Positions 12,303 through 23,438 of a stretch of 64,000 nt of DNA are shown here, piece by piece; the stretch's first letter is position 1; every line of letters starts with the position of its first letter. The stretch comes from Isoetes taiwanensis (Eukaryota > Streptophyta > Lycopodiopsida > Isoetales > Isoetaceae): contig JAJEKV010000066.1 of the NCBI GenBank assembly GCA_021234155.1, forward strand, positions 1,828,718 to 1,892,717. Reading direction: 5' to 3'. A program made the position numbers and the translations under genes. Below the pieces are notes generated by a model, which did not search any database, was not told the DNA's origin, and saw only the letters and a program-made list of their open reading frames with translations.

Positions 12303-12503
12303 CGTCGGAACTCAAAAACTCATCACAAGACTTGAAGCAAGCTTCGAATCCAGTAAAACAGATATCAAAATGAAGCTAAGGCCAAGGCGCCATCGCTGTA
12401 ACTTCGCCCGAACTTCGTCGAACTCAAAAACTCATCACAACACTTGAAGCAAGCTCCAAATCCAGCAAAACAGATATCAAAATGAAGCTAAGGCCAAGGC
12501 GCC
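12303..12503. repeat. Tandem duplication, about 113-bp period
   Basis: The block beginning CGTCGGAACTCAAAAACTC and ending CTAAGGCCAAGGCGCCA is repeated with a few substitutions (12,303-12,416 and 12,417-12,503). It lies just upstream of the recombinase relic, possibly in its promoter or 5' leader. Confidence 0.8.
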
Positions 12504-12724
12504 ACTGCAAAACTAGACGACGAGGCGAGCGCCACAACAGCGCCTCAAAAAAGGGTCTCGAAGCATGCCGGACTTACGCCATCGCCAAAGCTTGAAGAAA
12601 AAAAGAAACACACGCAATAGAATGAAATTTTTCCACGTAGACGACACGTCGGCGCCACCTCGGAAAAAAGCCCTCCCCCCCCAACGGTTGTTTCGTAAAG
12701 GGAACCGCCCGCGTGTCGGAGTTC

Positions 12725-12815
12725 AAAATGGCGGAAACTTTCAGGCGGTGCACCACTCGCGGCTCCGCGGCTCGTGGCGGCGCACGAAAACTCCGCCCAT
12801 GGCGGTTTCCTATCA
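12725..12815. repeat. GC-rich hairpin relic related to 16,890-16,955
   Basis: GGCGGAAACTTTCAGGCGGTGC and the closing CATGGCGGTTTCCTATC flank a very GC-rich core of self-complementary steps (CGCGGCTCCGCGG). The same phrases recur near 16,890-16,955 in a shorter form, so these are probably two copies of one small inverted-repeat element. Confidence 0.5.
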
Positions 12816-12829
12816 ATCTTGTTAATTTG

Positions 12830-15070
12830 GGATTTTCCTGTTAGGTGGAAAACATTTTTGGAGTTTTTTTTAATTTGATTTCCTAAGATTTTTAGAGTTC
12901 TGGCTACCGGAAAACATCTCTGATTTTACAAAAATCATAGGATTTTTTTGTATGATTTTGGCTTCTTCCATTTCCGCCTTAGACTTCTTCGATTTCCCTC
13001 CTCGATTTCCCTCCTTAATGTGGTCGACAGGGCATGATGCCACACACAACCCGCATGCATTTTTGTGGCATCTAGGTATTCTCTGCGGCAAGGAGAGATT
13101 CTATTTTGCCCCAGGTTTGATTGAAACTGTCGCTTGGTTTCCTTGCGAATGGCCCAATGGATTCTGCGAAATGGTGTGAGCATAAGGTTTTGGTAGAGTT
13201 ATTGCGAACTGTAAAGGAGTGGTTTAGTGTCTTCAGGCCATTAAATGAATCGTGAAAAAAAATTCTAATCAGGTAAGGCTCTTTCAGACTCTTCTTTCGG
13301 CTTAGAGATTGATCTTAGCATTGCCACAAGGAAGTTATTGCCTTTCTGCCTTTACTAATGGTCATCTGATTTTGTTCCTCTGCAGTGGCATGCATTTGTA
13401 TTGTGTATTTATATCTCATAGGTAGATATCTTATATCTCCATTGTAAACAGGTGCATGAGGATGGTTCTAAAGTAGTTGATCACTTCATCTTCTGTAAGA
13501 TTCGAGATTGAATTTTGTTCCAGCATCATGGTTTGTTATCTAATCTTCAAGTTTAGCCATCCATTTCTTGAATACTTTTGATTTTGATTTTGCTCGAGAA
13601 GATAACAAGCTCACAAATTCATTGGACTCCAATGCATGCAGTAATTGTTTGAAGGTATATTTTTTCTTTTGTAATGTGCAGATGCTAAATGGCAAGCATG
13701 TCTAGCATTTGGAATCCCATGTGCAAACATGATGCTTTAGCTGAGAATGGGCAAGTTTATATCCTCCGTTTTGATGCTCTAAATTACTGGCAGCAGAATA
13801 GCAGCCAAATGATACAGTTACTTGCCTTCATGTTGTGGATCATTGTTGCCTTCAATGAGCATCTCTTATGTAACAGTATCAAGGGTGTATTTGCTCATGA
13901 TTATTTCTTTGATGATGATGGTCTTATATTATGTGACATTGGCCGTGATAATATGCTTAGCAAGTAATAGTAGTCCAGCAAGCATGGGTAAAGTCCTGAG
14001 AAAATGATATACGTAGACCATTTGATTATCCTTAGAAAGACTTGTACATGCAACTGATGGAGATAATTTGATAAGCAAATTGGCACCAGTGTTGGAAGTG
14101 TTATCCATTAGACTCCAATCTATATAGTAATTATTTGAAGGTACGTTTGTTCCACTGAAATGCGGATTGCTTGGGAAGAGCTTTTTCACTATTACTCTTG
14201 CAGATTGAGACCATGTAATGCGAGCAAATATGGTCTTCAAATGAAGATCGTTTGTTGTTAGGGTGTCTTAATAGGATCACATTACTTTCACGATAGTGTC
14301 AATTCATGTTTTTTCTGCCATATAAAGCATGCTTGCTAATTAGTGATGTTATGGAAACTGGAATTGTTCAGATATTGAGCCGCAACTCCATGACCCAACC
14401 GGTTCCCCATCGAGCTCCAATACTCTGCTTTACTTAAAAAGCTAAGCATTTTCTTTCCTCTGGCATCAGCTTTCTACAGGTTTTATTCAAGCAGAAATGC
14501 AGATAATGGTAACTTTCCGGATAAATGTGCTCCTGATAAATGTGTTCATGATTCCCTACGACATCCAGGGACAAGATTATCTTTTAAGGAACTAATATCT
14601 CTGCACATTAAAACAACTTCTATGTCTTCATTTACTTTCAAAAATTCACATGTATTTTACTTCTGATCAAAGCATTTTGTAAGGTTTTTTGAAGATCGTT
14701 TTGCATTATGTTTTAGCTTCCAAGCAAAACTCAAAACTATTGCTCCAAGTTATGAATCAAGGTAAGAGTCTTCTTTACTATAACTTAGGCTTTTATGCTT
14801 TTCTTACATTCGACGCAATTGTATGCATTGCAAAGGTAGTTGTACATGAGCAACAAATGATGCGTGTCAATTTCTTTCATTTAGTTTTACTGCATCTTTT
14901 TCCAGTTTGATTTCATCCTTCTGTTGCAGATATGAAGAAGTTGAAGCATGACACATATACATACACCATGGAAGCATCTATGGTCCTTCTAATTATCCCT
15001 TTCTAACCATCGGATATTCTTCATGTCAGGTTAGTGAATCTTGCACGATTTTCTAGCATGTATTTAGGAT
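12830..15070. other. Intron-like or intergenic AT-rich stretch
   Basis: No protein is recognisable. T-rich tracts with occasional CAG ends resemble plant intron sequence. The 92-codon frame at 13,689-13,967 has no motif I can name. Confidence 0.4.
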
Positions 15071-15071
15071 T

Positions 15072-15200
15072 GGACCTGAAGGTCCTCATCAAAATCTCTA
15101 TGAGATTGCCAAGAATTATGATCTTATTGTGTTTCTCAAATTTGGATCCCATTCCACTTTGGTTGCTTCATCCCCAGCCATGGCCATGGGGAATCGAATT
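15072..15200 (+). pseudogene. Cytochrome P450 N-terminal exon fragment
   Basis: One frame reads GPHQNLYEIAKNYDLIVFLK followed by FGSHSTLVASSPAMAM. In plant P450s the same region reads PHQ.L...YGP..FLRLGS...V..SSPAMA, the segment between the proline-rich hinge and helix B. The oxygen-binding and heme (FxxGxRxCxG) regions are absent, so this is a scrap. It sits just before laccase exon scraps on the same strand. Confidence 0.6.
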
Positions 15201-15384
15201 ACAGTGCAAGTGGGTGGGTCTCCTTTAACATCCTCTTATATATTTTCAAAACTTTAGAGATGTTAATTGGTGCTCTATGATGCATGTAGTTTCTGCAATG
15301 TTCTCAAATAGAGCATAGTTTAGTTCTCATATTTTTTCTCTTGCAGATAATCTTGATTTCTCACTATTGGGTTTTCTTTACCAG

Positions 15385-15579
15385 ATTGATTATGTAGACT
15401 ACACAGTTGATTGTGCCACTAAGGAAATCGTGGCAGTAAATGGCAAATTTCCAGGGCCAACAATTTGTCTTAGAAAAGGAGACAATGTTATTATACACGT
15501 GACCAATTTGGTTACAGGCAACCTCACAAGCCCATTTCTTCCACGCCATCAAGAGGTTGGGAACAATGCAGATCTGTAG
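15385..15579 (+). pseudogene. Laccase exon fragment, copy 1
   Basis: After an acceptor-like CAG the frame reads TKEIVAVNGKFPGPTICLRK and GDNVIIHVTNLVTGN, the start of the first cupredoxin domain of plant laccases (VNGxFPGPTI and GDxVxxxVTN). The next expected segment, the copper-binding HWHG, survives only as HFFHAIKRLG in another frame, so there is a frameshift and the copper ligands are damaged. The second copy 0.7 kb downstream is about equally similar. Confidence 0.72.
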
Positions 15580-15861
15580 ACTAAGAATTCTCTTACCCTT
15601 GCTTTTATTACTGTGATGGCATAAATGCTGTTATCTCTTACTATTACTTTAAGTAATAGTAATTGTATGTGGAACTTCGTGAGTTATATAATATTAATTG
15701 TTGTAATTTTCATAGTCTTTTAGACTTAGATCCTAAAAAACTAGGATGTTACTTTAAGAAAGTGGAGTCACATAGACTGTTATTGGCTCAAATACAAGTG
15801 AATATGTAAATGGAAAACAGTCGCTCCATGACCTCAAGGTCCTAAGGGGCGTGATAATACA

Positions 15862-15976
<115 letters not shown>

Positions 15977-16071
15977 TAAGGTCAATGTTCATTTCCTCAT
16001 TCTAGGAGGCTTTACTTTTTATTCTCTTGCAAATAGTCTTGATTTCTCACAATTGGTTTTTCTCTACCAGA

Positions 16072-16530
16072 TTGATTATGTAGACTACATAGTTGGTTGT
16101 GTCACTAAGGAAATTGTAGCAGTAAATGGCAAATCTCCAGGGCCAACAATTTGTCTTAGAAAAGGAGATCGTGTTATCGTAAACATGACCAATTTGGTCA
16201 CAAGAAACCTCATAATTTTGTTTGCATTTTCTATATTCTGCAGAACATAATGATTTTTTCATAACAGAGTGATATGGAATATAAAGGCATTCAACTTGGA
16301 CAGATGGTCCTACATATGTGACGCAATGTCCAATTCAAACTGGCCAATCCTATATATACAATTTCTGTGTACTAGATCAACAAGGAACCCTTTTCAACCA
16401 CGCTTATATAGCCTGTGCAAGAGGCACAGTCTACGGAGCAATTATTATAGACCCCCCGAATCGTAAAAAACTTCCTTTTGCAAAGACTCATGTGGAACAC
16501 ACTCAAAGACTCATGTGGAACACACTCTGA
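16072..16530 (+). pseudogene. Laccase exon fragments, copy 2
   Basis: Copy 2 repeats the first-domain exon (VNGKSPGPTICLRKGDRVIV at about 16,120-16,180). It also keeps the next part: GPTYVTQCPIQTGQSYIYNF (about 16,302-16,361) and QQGTLFNHAYIACARGTVYG (about 16,377-16,436). In active laccases that segment reads GTLFWHAHxxxxRATVYGA; here WHAH is NHAY, so two copper ligands are lost. A frameshift separates the pieces. The repeated exons point to a tandem laccase array that has decayed. Confidence 0.75.
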
Positions 16531-16756
16531 TATTGGGTAAGAAAATGAGAGAATCTTTTCTAACATTTCTTATGCTTTGACACTAATTAACAACAGTATA
16601 TTTGGTTCTATAGTTTTACACCTTACCTACAAACATGTTTTTGAACCTTAATATCTTCCAATCTATGCATATATCATCTCTGATATGGTTTAAAATTATG
16701 ACTCCAGTTTATCATTCATACATTGTCACCTTATGCCCACCATTACTAGTTACTTT

Positions 16757-17070
16757 TAAGTACTAATTAATAACCAAAGCATGTTACTAGCTCCCCTGCT
16801 TTTTTGTGATGCCTTTTTTTTGTGAAGACCTCCTATCCATGCACTGTGTTTCCATGCCATTCGATTTCCCTAATCATTTACAGAGTAGGTATAGCTCGTG
16901 GCAGTGCCGCCTGAAAGTTTCCCCACGGAAACTCTTGGCGGTTTCCTATTACATTAAGCACTAATTAATAGCCAAAGCATGTTACTGGCTCCCCTGCCCT
17001 TTTTTGTGAAGACCTCCTGTCCATGCACTCTGCTTCCATGCCATACAATTTCCCTCATCATTTATACAGA
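16757..17070. repeat. Direct repeats flanking a hairpin relic
   Basis: A block of about 115-130 bp (AACCAAAGCATGTTACTAGC through ATTTCCCT) occurs at 16,757-16,884 and again, diverged, at 16,957-17,070. Between the copies lies GCCGCCTGAAAGTTTCC...GGCGGTTTCCTAT, the relic also seen at 12.73-12.82 kb. Confidence 0.75.
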
Positions 17071-17389
17071 TTATTCTATTAGCGAATATAGGACAAGAAA
17101 CTTGTTGAAGAAGCAGAAGATTTTTTTTTTATCTTGGTCAATCTGCCTAGCATCTTGAGTCTCAGAATAAGTCTAGCTACAGTCAAGCGTCCTAGATCAA
17201 TGTAAGTTGGAGCAGGAGGTGGATCTTCTCCGTAGATGAGCAAAGCATTTCTAAGAAATTCGGATTTCTAAGAAATTCGGATCAACATAGCAGGTATTCC
17301 TTAGCTCTACATAATCCAGACCTAAAAGATCAGATGTGGATATATTTGCATGCAAGAAGACAGTAAAAGAAAAGTAGCACCATACCCAA

Positions 17390-19120
17390 ATGCTAAGAGA
17401 TGCGGCAGCACAAGAACTGAAAACGTTATTGGGCCTACTAAGAACACCTGGATTTCAAAAGGATTATGCTTTATACGCATTTATTTTGCAGCAATGCAGT
17501 GTTTCACGAGCCCTAGTTGTGGGAAAGCTCGTTCATGGTCAGCTTTTGAAAAACATACATGAAAAAAATGTCTATTTGAGCAACTTAGTCATAGGCATGT
17601 ACAGCAAGTGTGGTGCATTGAATTATGTAAATATGGTATTTGAGAACATGCTTCAGCCTAATGTATTTTCTTGGACAATTTTGCTGTCAGCATATGTGCA
17701 GTGTGGGCAAGTGAAGAATGCACATAGACTATTTAATGCCATGCCTGAGAGGAACGTTGTTTCCTGGACCACAATAATTGCAGCATATGCAAAATATGAC
17801 AGTGAAGCTTTAGGGGTCTTTGAGCAAATGCTATTTAACGGTGAGAGTCCTAACATAGTTACAATGGTTACTGTTCTTGGTGCATGTTCCAGCTTGAAGG
17901 ATCTCATAAGAGGCAAGATTGTACATGCACGAATTCTGCATAGTAAATTTGATTGTGAGGTCATAGTTATGAATGCCCTTGTCTATATGTATGGGAAGTC
18001 TGGCAGTTTAAAAGATTCTGAATGCACATTTCAAATTGTGTTTGAGAGATCTGTTGTTTCTTGGGCTACTATGATAAATGCGTACATTGAAAATGGGCAT
18101 GTTGCTAAAGCTCTTCATCTTTTCCAGGAGATGGAAATGGAGGATGCAGTTCCTGATCATGCTATATTCCTAAGCATTTTAAGCGCTCTTGCTATAGAGA
18201 TAAATATTGTTGAAGCTAAGAGGATACACAGCATTATTATAAAAAGACAACTAGAGTCGGATCCCAGCATTGGGACCACCCTTGTTGATATGTATGGAAC
18301 ATGGGGCCATCTTTCTAGTGCTCAAATAATTTTTAATGCCATGGTCACAAGGGATGTTCTTTCTTGGACTGCTTTAATTGCAGCATTCACGCACCATGGA
18401 CATGGCAAGGAAGCACTCCTGATCTTTCAGGAAATGGACATTGAGGGTTTGGTTCCCGATAAGGTAATACTTACAACTATTCTTACTGCATGTGCCAATG
18501 AAGCTTCTTTAACCGAAGGCAAGAGAGTACATGATCTTGTAATTCAGAAACGTCTTCAGTCAGATATCTTGATGCAGACTGCACTTGTCAACATGTACAA
18601 TAGTTGCGGAATTGTGGAAAATGCAAGGATAATCTTTGATCAGATGTTTCAGAAAGATGTGGTTTCATGGAATTCTATGCTTGCAGCGTATTCTCAGCAT
18701 GGGAATTCTAAGGAAGTATTCAGGCTCTTCCATTTTATGGTTATGGATGGTATATGGCCAAGCCAAGGAACTTTCACTAGCATTCTTTCTGTATGTGGCC
18801 ATGCAGGACTGCTGGATAAGGAAAGTCATTACTTTTCTAATGCGAATGATTACTTTATCACACCATGTAGGGAGCAATACCACTGCATGATTGATCTCTT
18901 CTCGCGTACTGGATGGCTGGATGAAGCGAAAAGTATAATAGGTAACATGCCATTTCAAGCCAATGTTGTTTCATGGACAACATTGCTTGAAGGTTGTAAA
19001 GCAACTGGTGGTACTGTGCAAAGAGGGCAGGGATTCGATTTGCCTCCAGAGGATGTTACATCATCTCTACTAACCTCAGACTTCTTAAATGCACTTCACG
19101 AGCAGGAAGTTAAAAATTAA
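17390..19120 (+). CDS. PLS-class pentatricopeptide repeat protein, lacking E/DYW tail
   Basis: This is a 576-codon intronless frame made of 35-residue PPR motifs. Landmarks include LVIGMYSKCGAL, NVFSWTILLSAYVQCG, ALVYMYGKSGSL, DVLSWTALIAAFTHHGHGKE, DVVSWNSMLAAYSQHGNSKE and YHCMIDLFSRTGWLDEAKSI. Alternating P, L and S repeats mark the plant PLS subfamily, which binds organellar RNA one base per repeat, usually for editing. The frame ends with NVVSWTTLLEGCKATGG and a short irregular tail, where full-length relatives continue into E and DYW domains. It is therefore either a truncated gene acting with a partner or an early pseudogene. The start at 17,390 is the first ATG of the frame. An organellar target peptide is not obvious, so an upstream exon may be missing. 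Confidence 0.8.
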   Translation: MLRDAAAQELKTLLGLLRTPGFQKDYALYAFILQQCSVSRALVVGKLVHGQLLKNIHEKNVYLSNLVIGMYSKCGALNYVNMVFENMLQPNVFSWTILLSAYVQCGQVKNAHRLFNAMPERNVVSWTTIIAAYAKYDSEALGVFEQMLFNGESPNIVTMVTVLGACSSLKDLIRGKIVHARILHSKFDCEVIVMNALVYMYGKSGSLKDSECTFQIVFERSVVSWATMINAYIENGHVAKALHLFQEMEMEDAVPDHAIFLSILSALAIEINIVEAKRIHSIIIKRQLESDPSIGTTLVDMYGTWGHLSSAQIIFNAMVTRDVLSWTALIAAFTHHGHGKEALLIFQEMDIEGLVPDKVILTTILTACANEASLTEGKRVHDLVIQKRLQSDILMQTALVNMYNSCGIVENARIIFDQMFQKDVVSWNSMLAAYSQHGNSKEVFRLFHFMVMDGIWPSQGTFTSILSVCGHAGLLDKESHYFSNANDYFITPCREQYHCMIDLFSRTGWLDEAKSIIGNMPFQANVVSWTTLLEGCKATGGTVQRGQGFDLPPEDVTSSLLTSDFLNALHEQEVKN

Positions 19121-20926
19121 GGTTGCATACTCTTCCATGGATATTAGCCAAGCCAAGGCACTGATAGGTCTTAGAAAGGCCACCGAAGTTGTTATTTAGC
19201 TTGAATAGCAAGGGCGTCTGCAAGGATGAACTGGCTGGGCATCAACTCCAGAACTTCCCTGCCTTTAGGTTCTATCACCCCTTTCTGCCATCTCCCAAAT
19301 AATCCCATCTTAACCAGGGAAGAGTTGGCACTGAAGGCAAGAAAGAAATTGCTATACCGTAACTTCTACCTAGAAAATCCCACTGTAATATTTCCACGGT
19401 CACCCTCACTTTACATAGATTATTGCAACAGGCCATTCACGTTGACCTCTCTTGCAACTTCTTTGGAAGAAACCTCTTCAAGCCTTTTTGCTAAAGATAA
19501 GCAAACTGTCAGTTGTCATAAATCAAATTGATTCAATAAAGTTGGAGGTTTGCATAGATTTAGAGGGTAATAATGGTGTATCAAAAGGGAAGAGCTCTTG
19601 ATTCTGAATTCATTCGATCCCTATGCCTCCAATAATAAAATCAAAGGGGCAACATGCAACAAAGAAAATTATGGACAGAGAAAATGGGACAAAAGAACTA
19701 AATGAAGTAAGAGAGCAAAAGAAAAATAACAAATTAGAATAACAAAAGCAATGGGTCAAAGTGAGGAAATGAATAAAAGTGGGACTAAGCCTGAATCTGT
19801 GAATCGTTAATAGCCAGCTGTCAAAGCAAGCTAATGAATTCTTGCTGGAACAGAGCCCAGTTGGGTGGAAAAAGCGGTCCTAAAAATAGATCTATTTCTT
19901 TGCTTGCTTTTCGTGCCCAGTATTTGATATTATTTGCTAGTTATTTCTTGTTGTTGATTTTACCTTAGGCTTTGGTGGCTGCCCTAAAAGTGCAAATTTA
20001 CATTGTATTTTTCGTGAAGATGGTGCCACGGTGATTGTGGCACAATCCTCCTTGTTTTCTGTTCTATTATATTGTATAGTGAGGTGAATATGCACGCTTT
20101 GTGATTTTGATTGGTCTTTTTTGCTGTGTTTTTTTGTAGATATTTGGCAAGACATCCAATTCAAACAATAGTGTGAACCCTGAGATATGTTGCACCCAAT
20201 GGAATAATCCAGGTACGATTCTTGGAGGGTGATCTAAGTTAACCAAGAATTAGGATCAAAGCAAGCAATATTATCATGAATGATGATTAAGGCATGCAAT
20301 ACGATCATGGATCCTTGGCTTCCTTAGTTCTTGACAAGGTGCATTTGCACGTAAACGATACTATCAGCTCCTAGAATGTGAATTTCCATGTCACGTACAT
20401 CTTCATGGTCAACGAGACTATGATTTAAGAGACTTGGCTTTAACAGGGGGTCTTCTTTGTATTTTTGTACGCTTTTTAATATGGATTTCCTATTATTTGG
20501 TCCTTTTATTCATGTTGATGTATTAGACAGTATCTCTAAAATGGACCATTTCTTAGCCATTGATTTTTTAAGCAGGCGGCAAATGCAGTCATCTTGAGTG
20601 CACACTGTGTTTAGCTATTAAAATCAACATTTCTCAATTATCTTAGCCCTTTCATTCAGTTATAGCTTTGTTTGGATTATGGTAAAGCAGAGGATTATGT
20701 CCAACTACTAACAAAAGGGATATTCGAAGTCTTGCAACATTCCTCATTAGAACAACAGTCTGCCAAGCTTGTTAGTATCCCTTTGACTGCAGCAAAAAGT
20801 AATGTTTTAGGAGAAGACATGCCAGTAGACCATCACACACATCCAGATTCTCTCGAAACAACTGGTTTGATGATGAATGCAAATATTTTAAATGGCAGCT
20901 CAGACGGATAATTGATCCCACTCTAT
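19121..20926. other. Spacer downstream of the PPR gene
   Basis: AT-rich sequence with short open frames that I do not recognise (for example 19,226-19,531 and 20,672-20,911). I see no repeats or RNA genes. Confidence 0.4.
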
Positions 20927-21857
20927 TGGGCCACTCACATGGGCCGTGAGTTTTGCGGGGGCTGAAGTCCAGCTGGCCCACGCTGATAAAACTTTCCCCG
21001 TAGCCGTTCACATACAGCTGACCAATTTTTGCCTCGTTATTCTCAGCAGCTTAGATTAGAAAGAATGTCTATCACCGCGTTTCAGCCAGATATATACCGG
21101 AAGGATGAATCGATTGCACAACAGCCCACAGTTCGATTGCTCACAGCCCGTTCTGTGATTCCAAGACTCTGCCCGATTCTGCGATTCCAAGACTCTGCCC
21201 GATTCTGTGATTCCAAGACTCTTCTGATTTTAACAAAAGGATTCTGGCCGATTATCATTTTTCCGATTCTGGCCGATTATCATTCTGCCCGATCATTCTT
21301 CTGTGATTCATCTGTTGTATATTCTTCTGTTACAGGAAGGCCGATTTACAGGAAGGCCGATTCATTTGTTACTCTTCTGTTGCATATTATAGGATGGGAA
21401 TGTGAGGAATAGGATCGGAATGGGAGGTATAGGAGGAAAAGGATCGGATTGAATATCGGATTGAAGACCGGTATAGGAGGAAAAAGATCGGATTGAAGAG
21501 GATTCAAGACCGGATTGAAGAATGGATCTTCATGAATGGGCCGTTTACATGAGCGGATCTGAAAATATAGAGCAAGATTGTGACGATTTGCCTCTTCTAT
21601 TCTAATTTGTAGTTCGTTCTTCCCACGATTACAGCTACAAGGATTCATTTAATCAGCCTGATTATCGTCATGTGAATGTGTTTTTTTCCCTGGCTGAATC
21701 ATCCCAGCTGAGTAAGCCATGAATCAGCGTACAAAGTTTTCTGGCTCAGCTCGCGCGCCATGAACGGCGCGATGCTGATTGCCAAATTTTAAGCTGCTGA
21801 AATTTTTGCCAGCGCGTTATCAGCGCGGGATATTTTTATCGCCATGTGAACGGCCCA
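20927..21857. mobile_element. MITE-like element, possibly PIF/Harbinger-related
   Basis: The ends are TGGGCCACTCACATG (20,927) and CATGTGAACGGCCCA (to 21,857), an imperfect 15-bp inverted repeat flanked on both sides by TAT. TIRs starting GGGCC with a 3-bp AT-rich target duplication resemble plant PIF/Harbinger MITEs, but the duplication is too short to prove it. A third copy of the end motif (GGGCCGTTTACATGAGCGG, about 21,539) lies inside, so the element may be compound. The interior has three tandem 26-bp units (TCTGTGATTCCAAGACTCTG...) at about 21,152-21,225 and purine-rich GGATCGGATTGAAG repeats at about 21,400-21,530. There is no transposase. Confidence 0.55.
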
Positions 21858-22189
21858 TATGCCTTCGGGCAATTAGGCAGTACATAGCTTTCATCTAAGG
21901 AAAGAAGGTACATTACATTGTAAAACACCAACCTGAAATGTTTTACCTTATTGACCACCACCCCAGGACATTATAGAGGAAAGTATTACACAAACCTATG
22001 CAACCTCTATGCAACATCTCTACAGACTCTTGGATTGTAGAGCTCAAGATGGTCCCCCATTGACTATAATAGAGGTAGATGTCACCCACGACTCGCAATG
22101 GCTCATATGGCAAGGCAACAAATCTAGATGGCATGCAGACATAGCTATTGAAATGGGCTAGACCTCATATTGTCCTAATCCTAACTAGT

Positions 22190-22450
22190 TTGTTTAATAG
22201 GGTCCTACATGTAGGCTTCGCACACAATGGGCTGTCAACAGAGCAGTTCCAATATATAAAGCTGGGGATTGACATTGTTCTGCCAACTATCGTATAATCA
22301 TGGCAGTACTTTGTTGGCAAAATTGCTCGTCGGAATCCTTGATCAACAACTGACAATATGGGCAGAGAAAACAGAGGTAAGCACACTTGGACAGACCGAT
22401 TTTAGACCCAAACATTTTACTATTGCTCATATTTTCACAGTGCACATCCT
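22190..22450 (+). pseudogene. LINE reverse-transcriptase fragment
   Basis: AVPIYKAGD (about 22,238-22,265) followed, after a frameshift, by STLLAKLLVGILDQQLTIWA and FRPKHFTIAHIFTVHIL matches the early finger/palm part of non-LTR RT (vPIYKkGD..NYRtI....tLaKl...iLn.rL..WaE...QaGFRp..sT.dhiftl). The catalytic FADD box is not present. It is a short relic in spacer DNA. Confidence 0.65.
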
Positions 22451-22852
22451 ATGGGACGACAATAAAATGACTATAGGACTGATTCTTGCATGAAGCCACA
22501 AAACCAAACTATTATAAGCATAAAAACCTGTATCAAAACCATAGATGTCTAACTATTCTGTGATGTTTGATAGGCCACAAAAGACTAACAGAAATAACCA
22601 CAACAAAGGAATTATATACCATTTACAAAAACTAATATAGATATGAGGAATACTATATTATATAGAACAATAATAGCTATTCAACAACAACAAATGGCAA
22701 TGGAGATAGCAATAAAAGAAACTATTTCTAAACATAGAGATAATATTCTGTAAACACAAAAGAATAAAATATTTCTGATCCATGAATGTGTTATTACAAA
22801 GAAGCAAATACCTAGCTGCAGAAACTACCATCCTTCAAGTGCCTAGCCTTCA

Positions 22853-23242
22853 TCATTTCATATTAGTCTTCATCATCAGATAGCACATCAAGAAGATTGT
22901 CCAAAATTCTCTCACTCGCAGCTTCATCATGTATACAATCTTGTTTCCCTTCTTCAACCGATGCTTCGCCTGCGGCATGGCCAATTTAATTGCACATACT
23001 TGAGTTGTGTGGACTATGGCCTTTGGCTCATTTGAGCAAAAAATATATCTTGTGCACGATCTTGGTACCTTTTTATAGTAAATACCTTCAAGAAGCTCTT
23101 CTCCTGCATAAAATATTTGTCCATTGACCTCAAAGTCTTCCTCAATAGTATACGTCAGCTTTGTACAACGTACCATCCAAAATAGTGCTCCCTCTTCATT
23201 ATCCTTTGGAGCAGCGACCGCAAAATTATCACCTACTTTTAT
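22853..23242 (-). pseudogene. C-terminal part of an interrupted transposon-type protein gene
   Basis: This is the downstream half of a minus-strand frame whose upstream half lies at 35,382-35,680. Removing the 12.1-kb insertion and one TTAT copy joins them without a frameshift (DDIK then VGDNFAVAAPKDNEEGALF). The sequence continues through FEVNGQIFYAGEELLEG to a Lys-rich end. A one-base shift just before the end separates it from an acidic ending (LLDVLSDDED). I do not recognise the family with certainty. The joined protein resembles the C-terminal, Cys-containing part of multi-copy transposon-like proteins and may be related to the DUF7869 group. Confidence 0.6.
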
Positions 23243-23267
23243 AAGTCGTATTTAATTAAAGTGGGAC
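23243..23267 (+). repeat. Left terminal inverted repeat of the 12.1-kb element
   Basis: A 25-bp repeat, identical to the complement of 35,357-35,381. It is preceded by TTAT (23,239-23,242), the target duplication. Confidence 0.95.
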
Positions 23268-23438
23268 AAATCTTGAATTTTGGGACTCGGACTGAAAATG
23301 GGACTCACACACCATAAAAGAAATTTCTGAATTGATTGCTTGAATAGAATTACACATGACACACATAGAATTGGGTTACTTGTTTTCCTCATAAATTTTA
23401 CAAACCACTAGTTGAGATAGTTTTCAAACTTCTCAATA

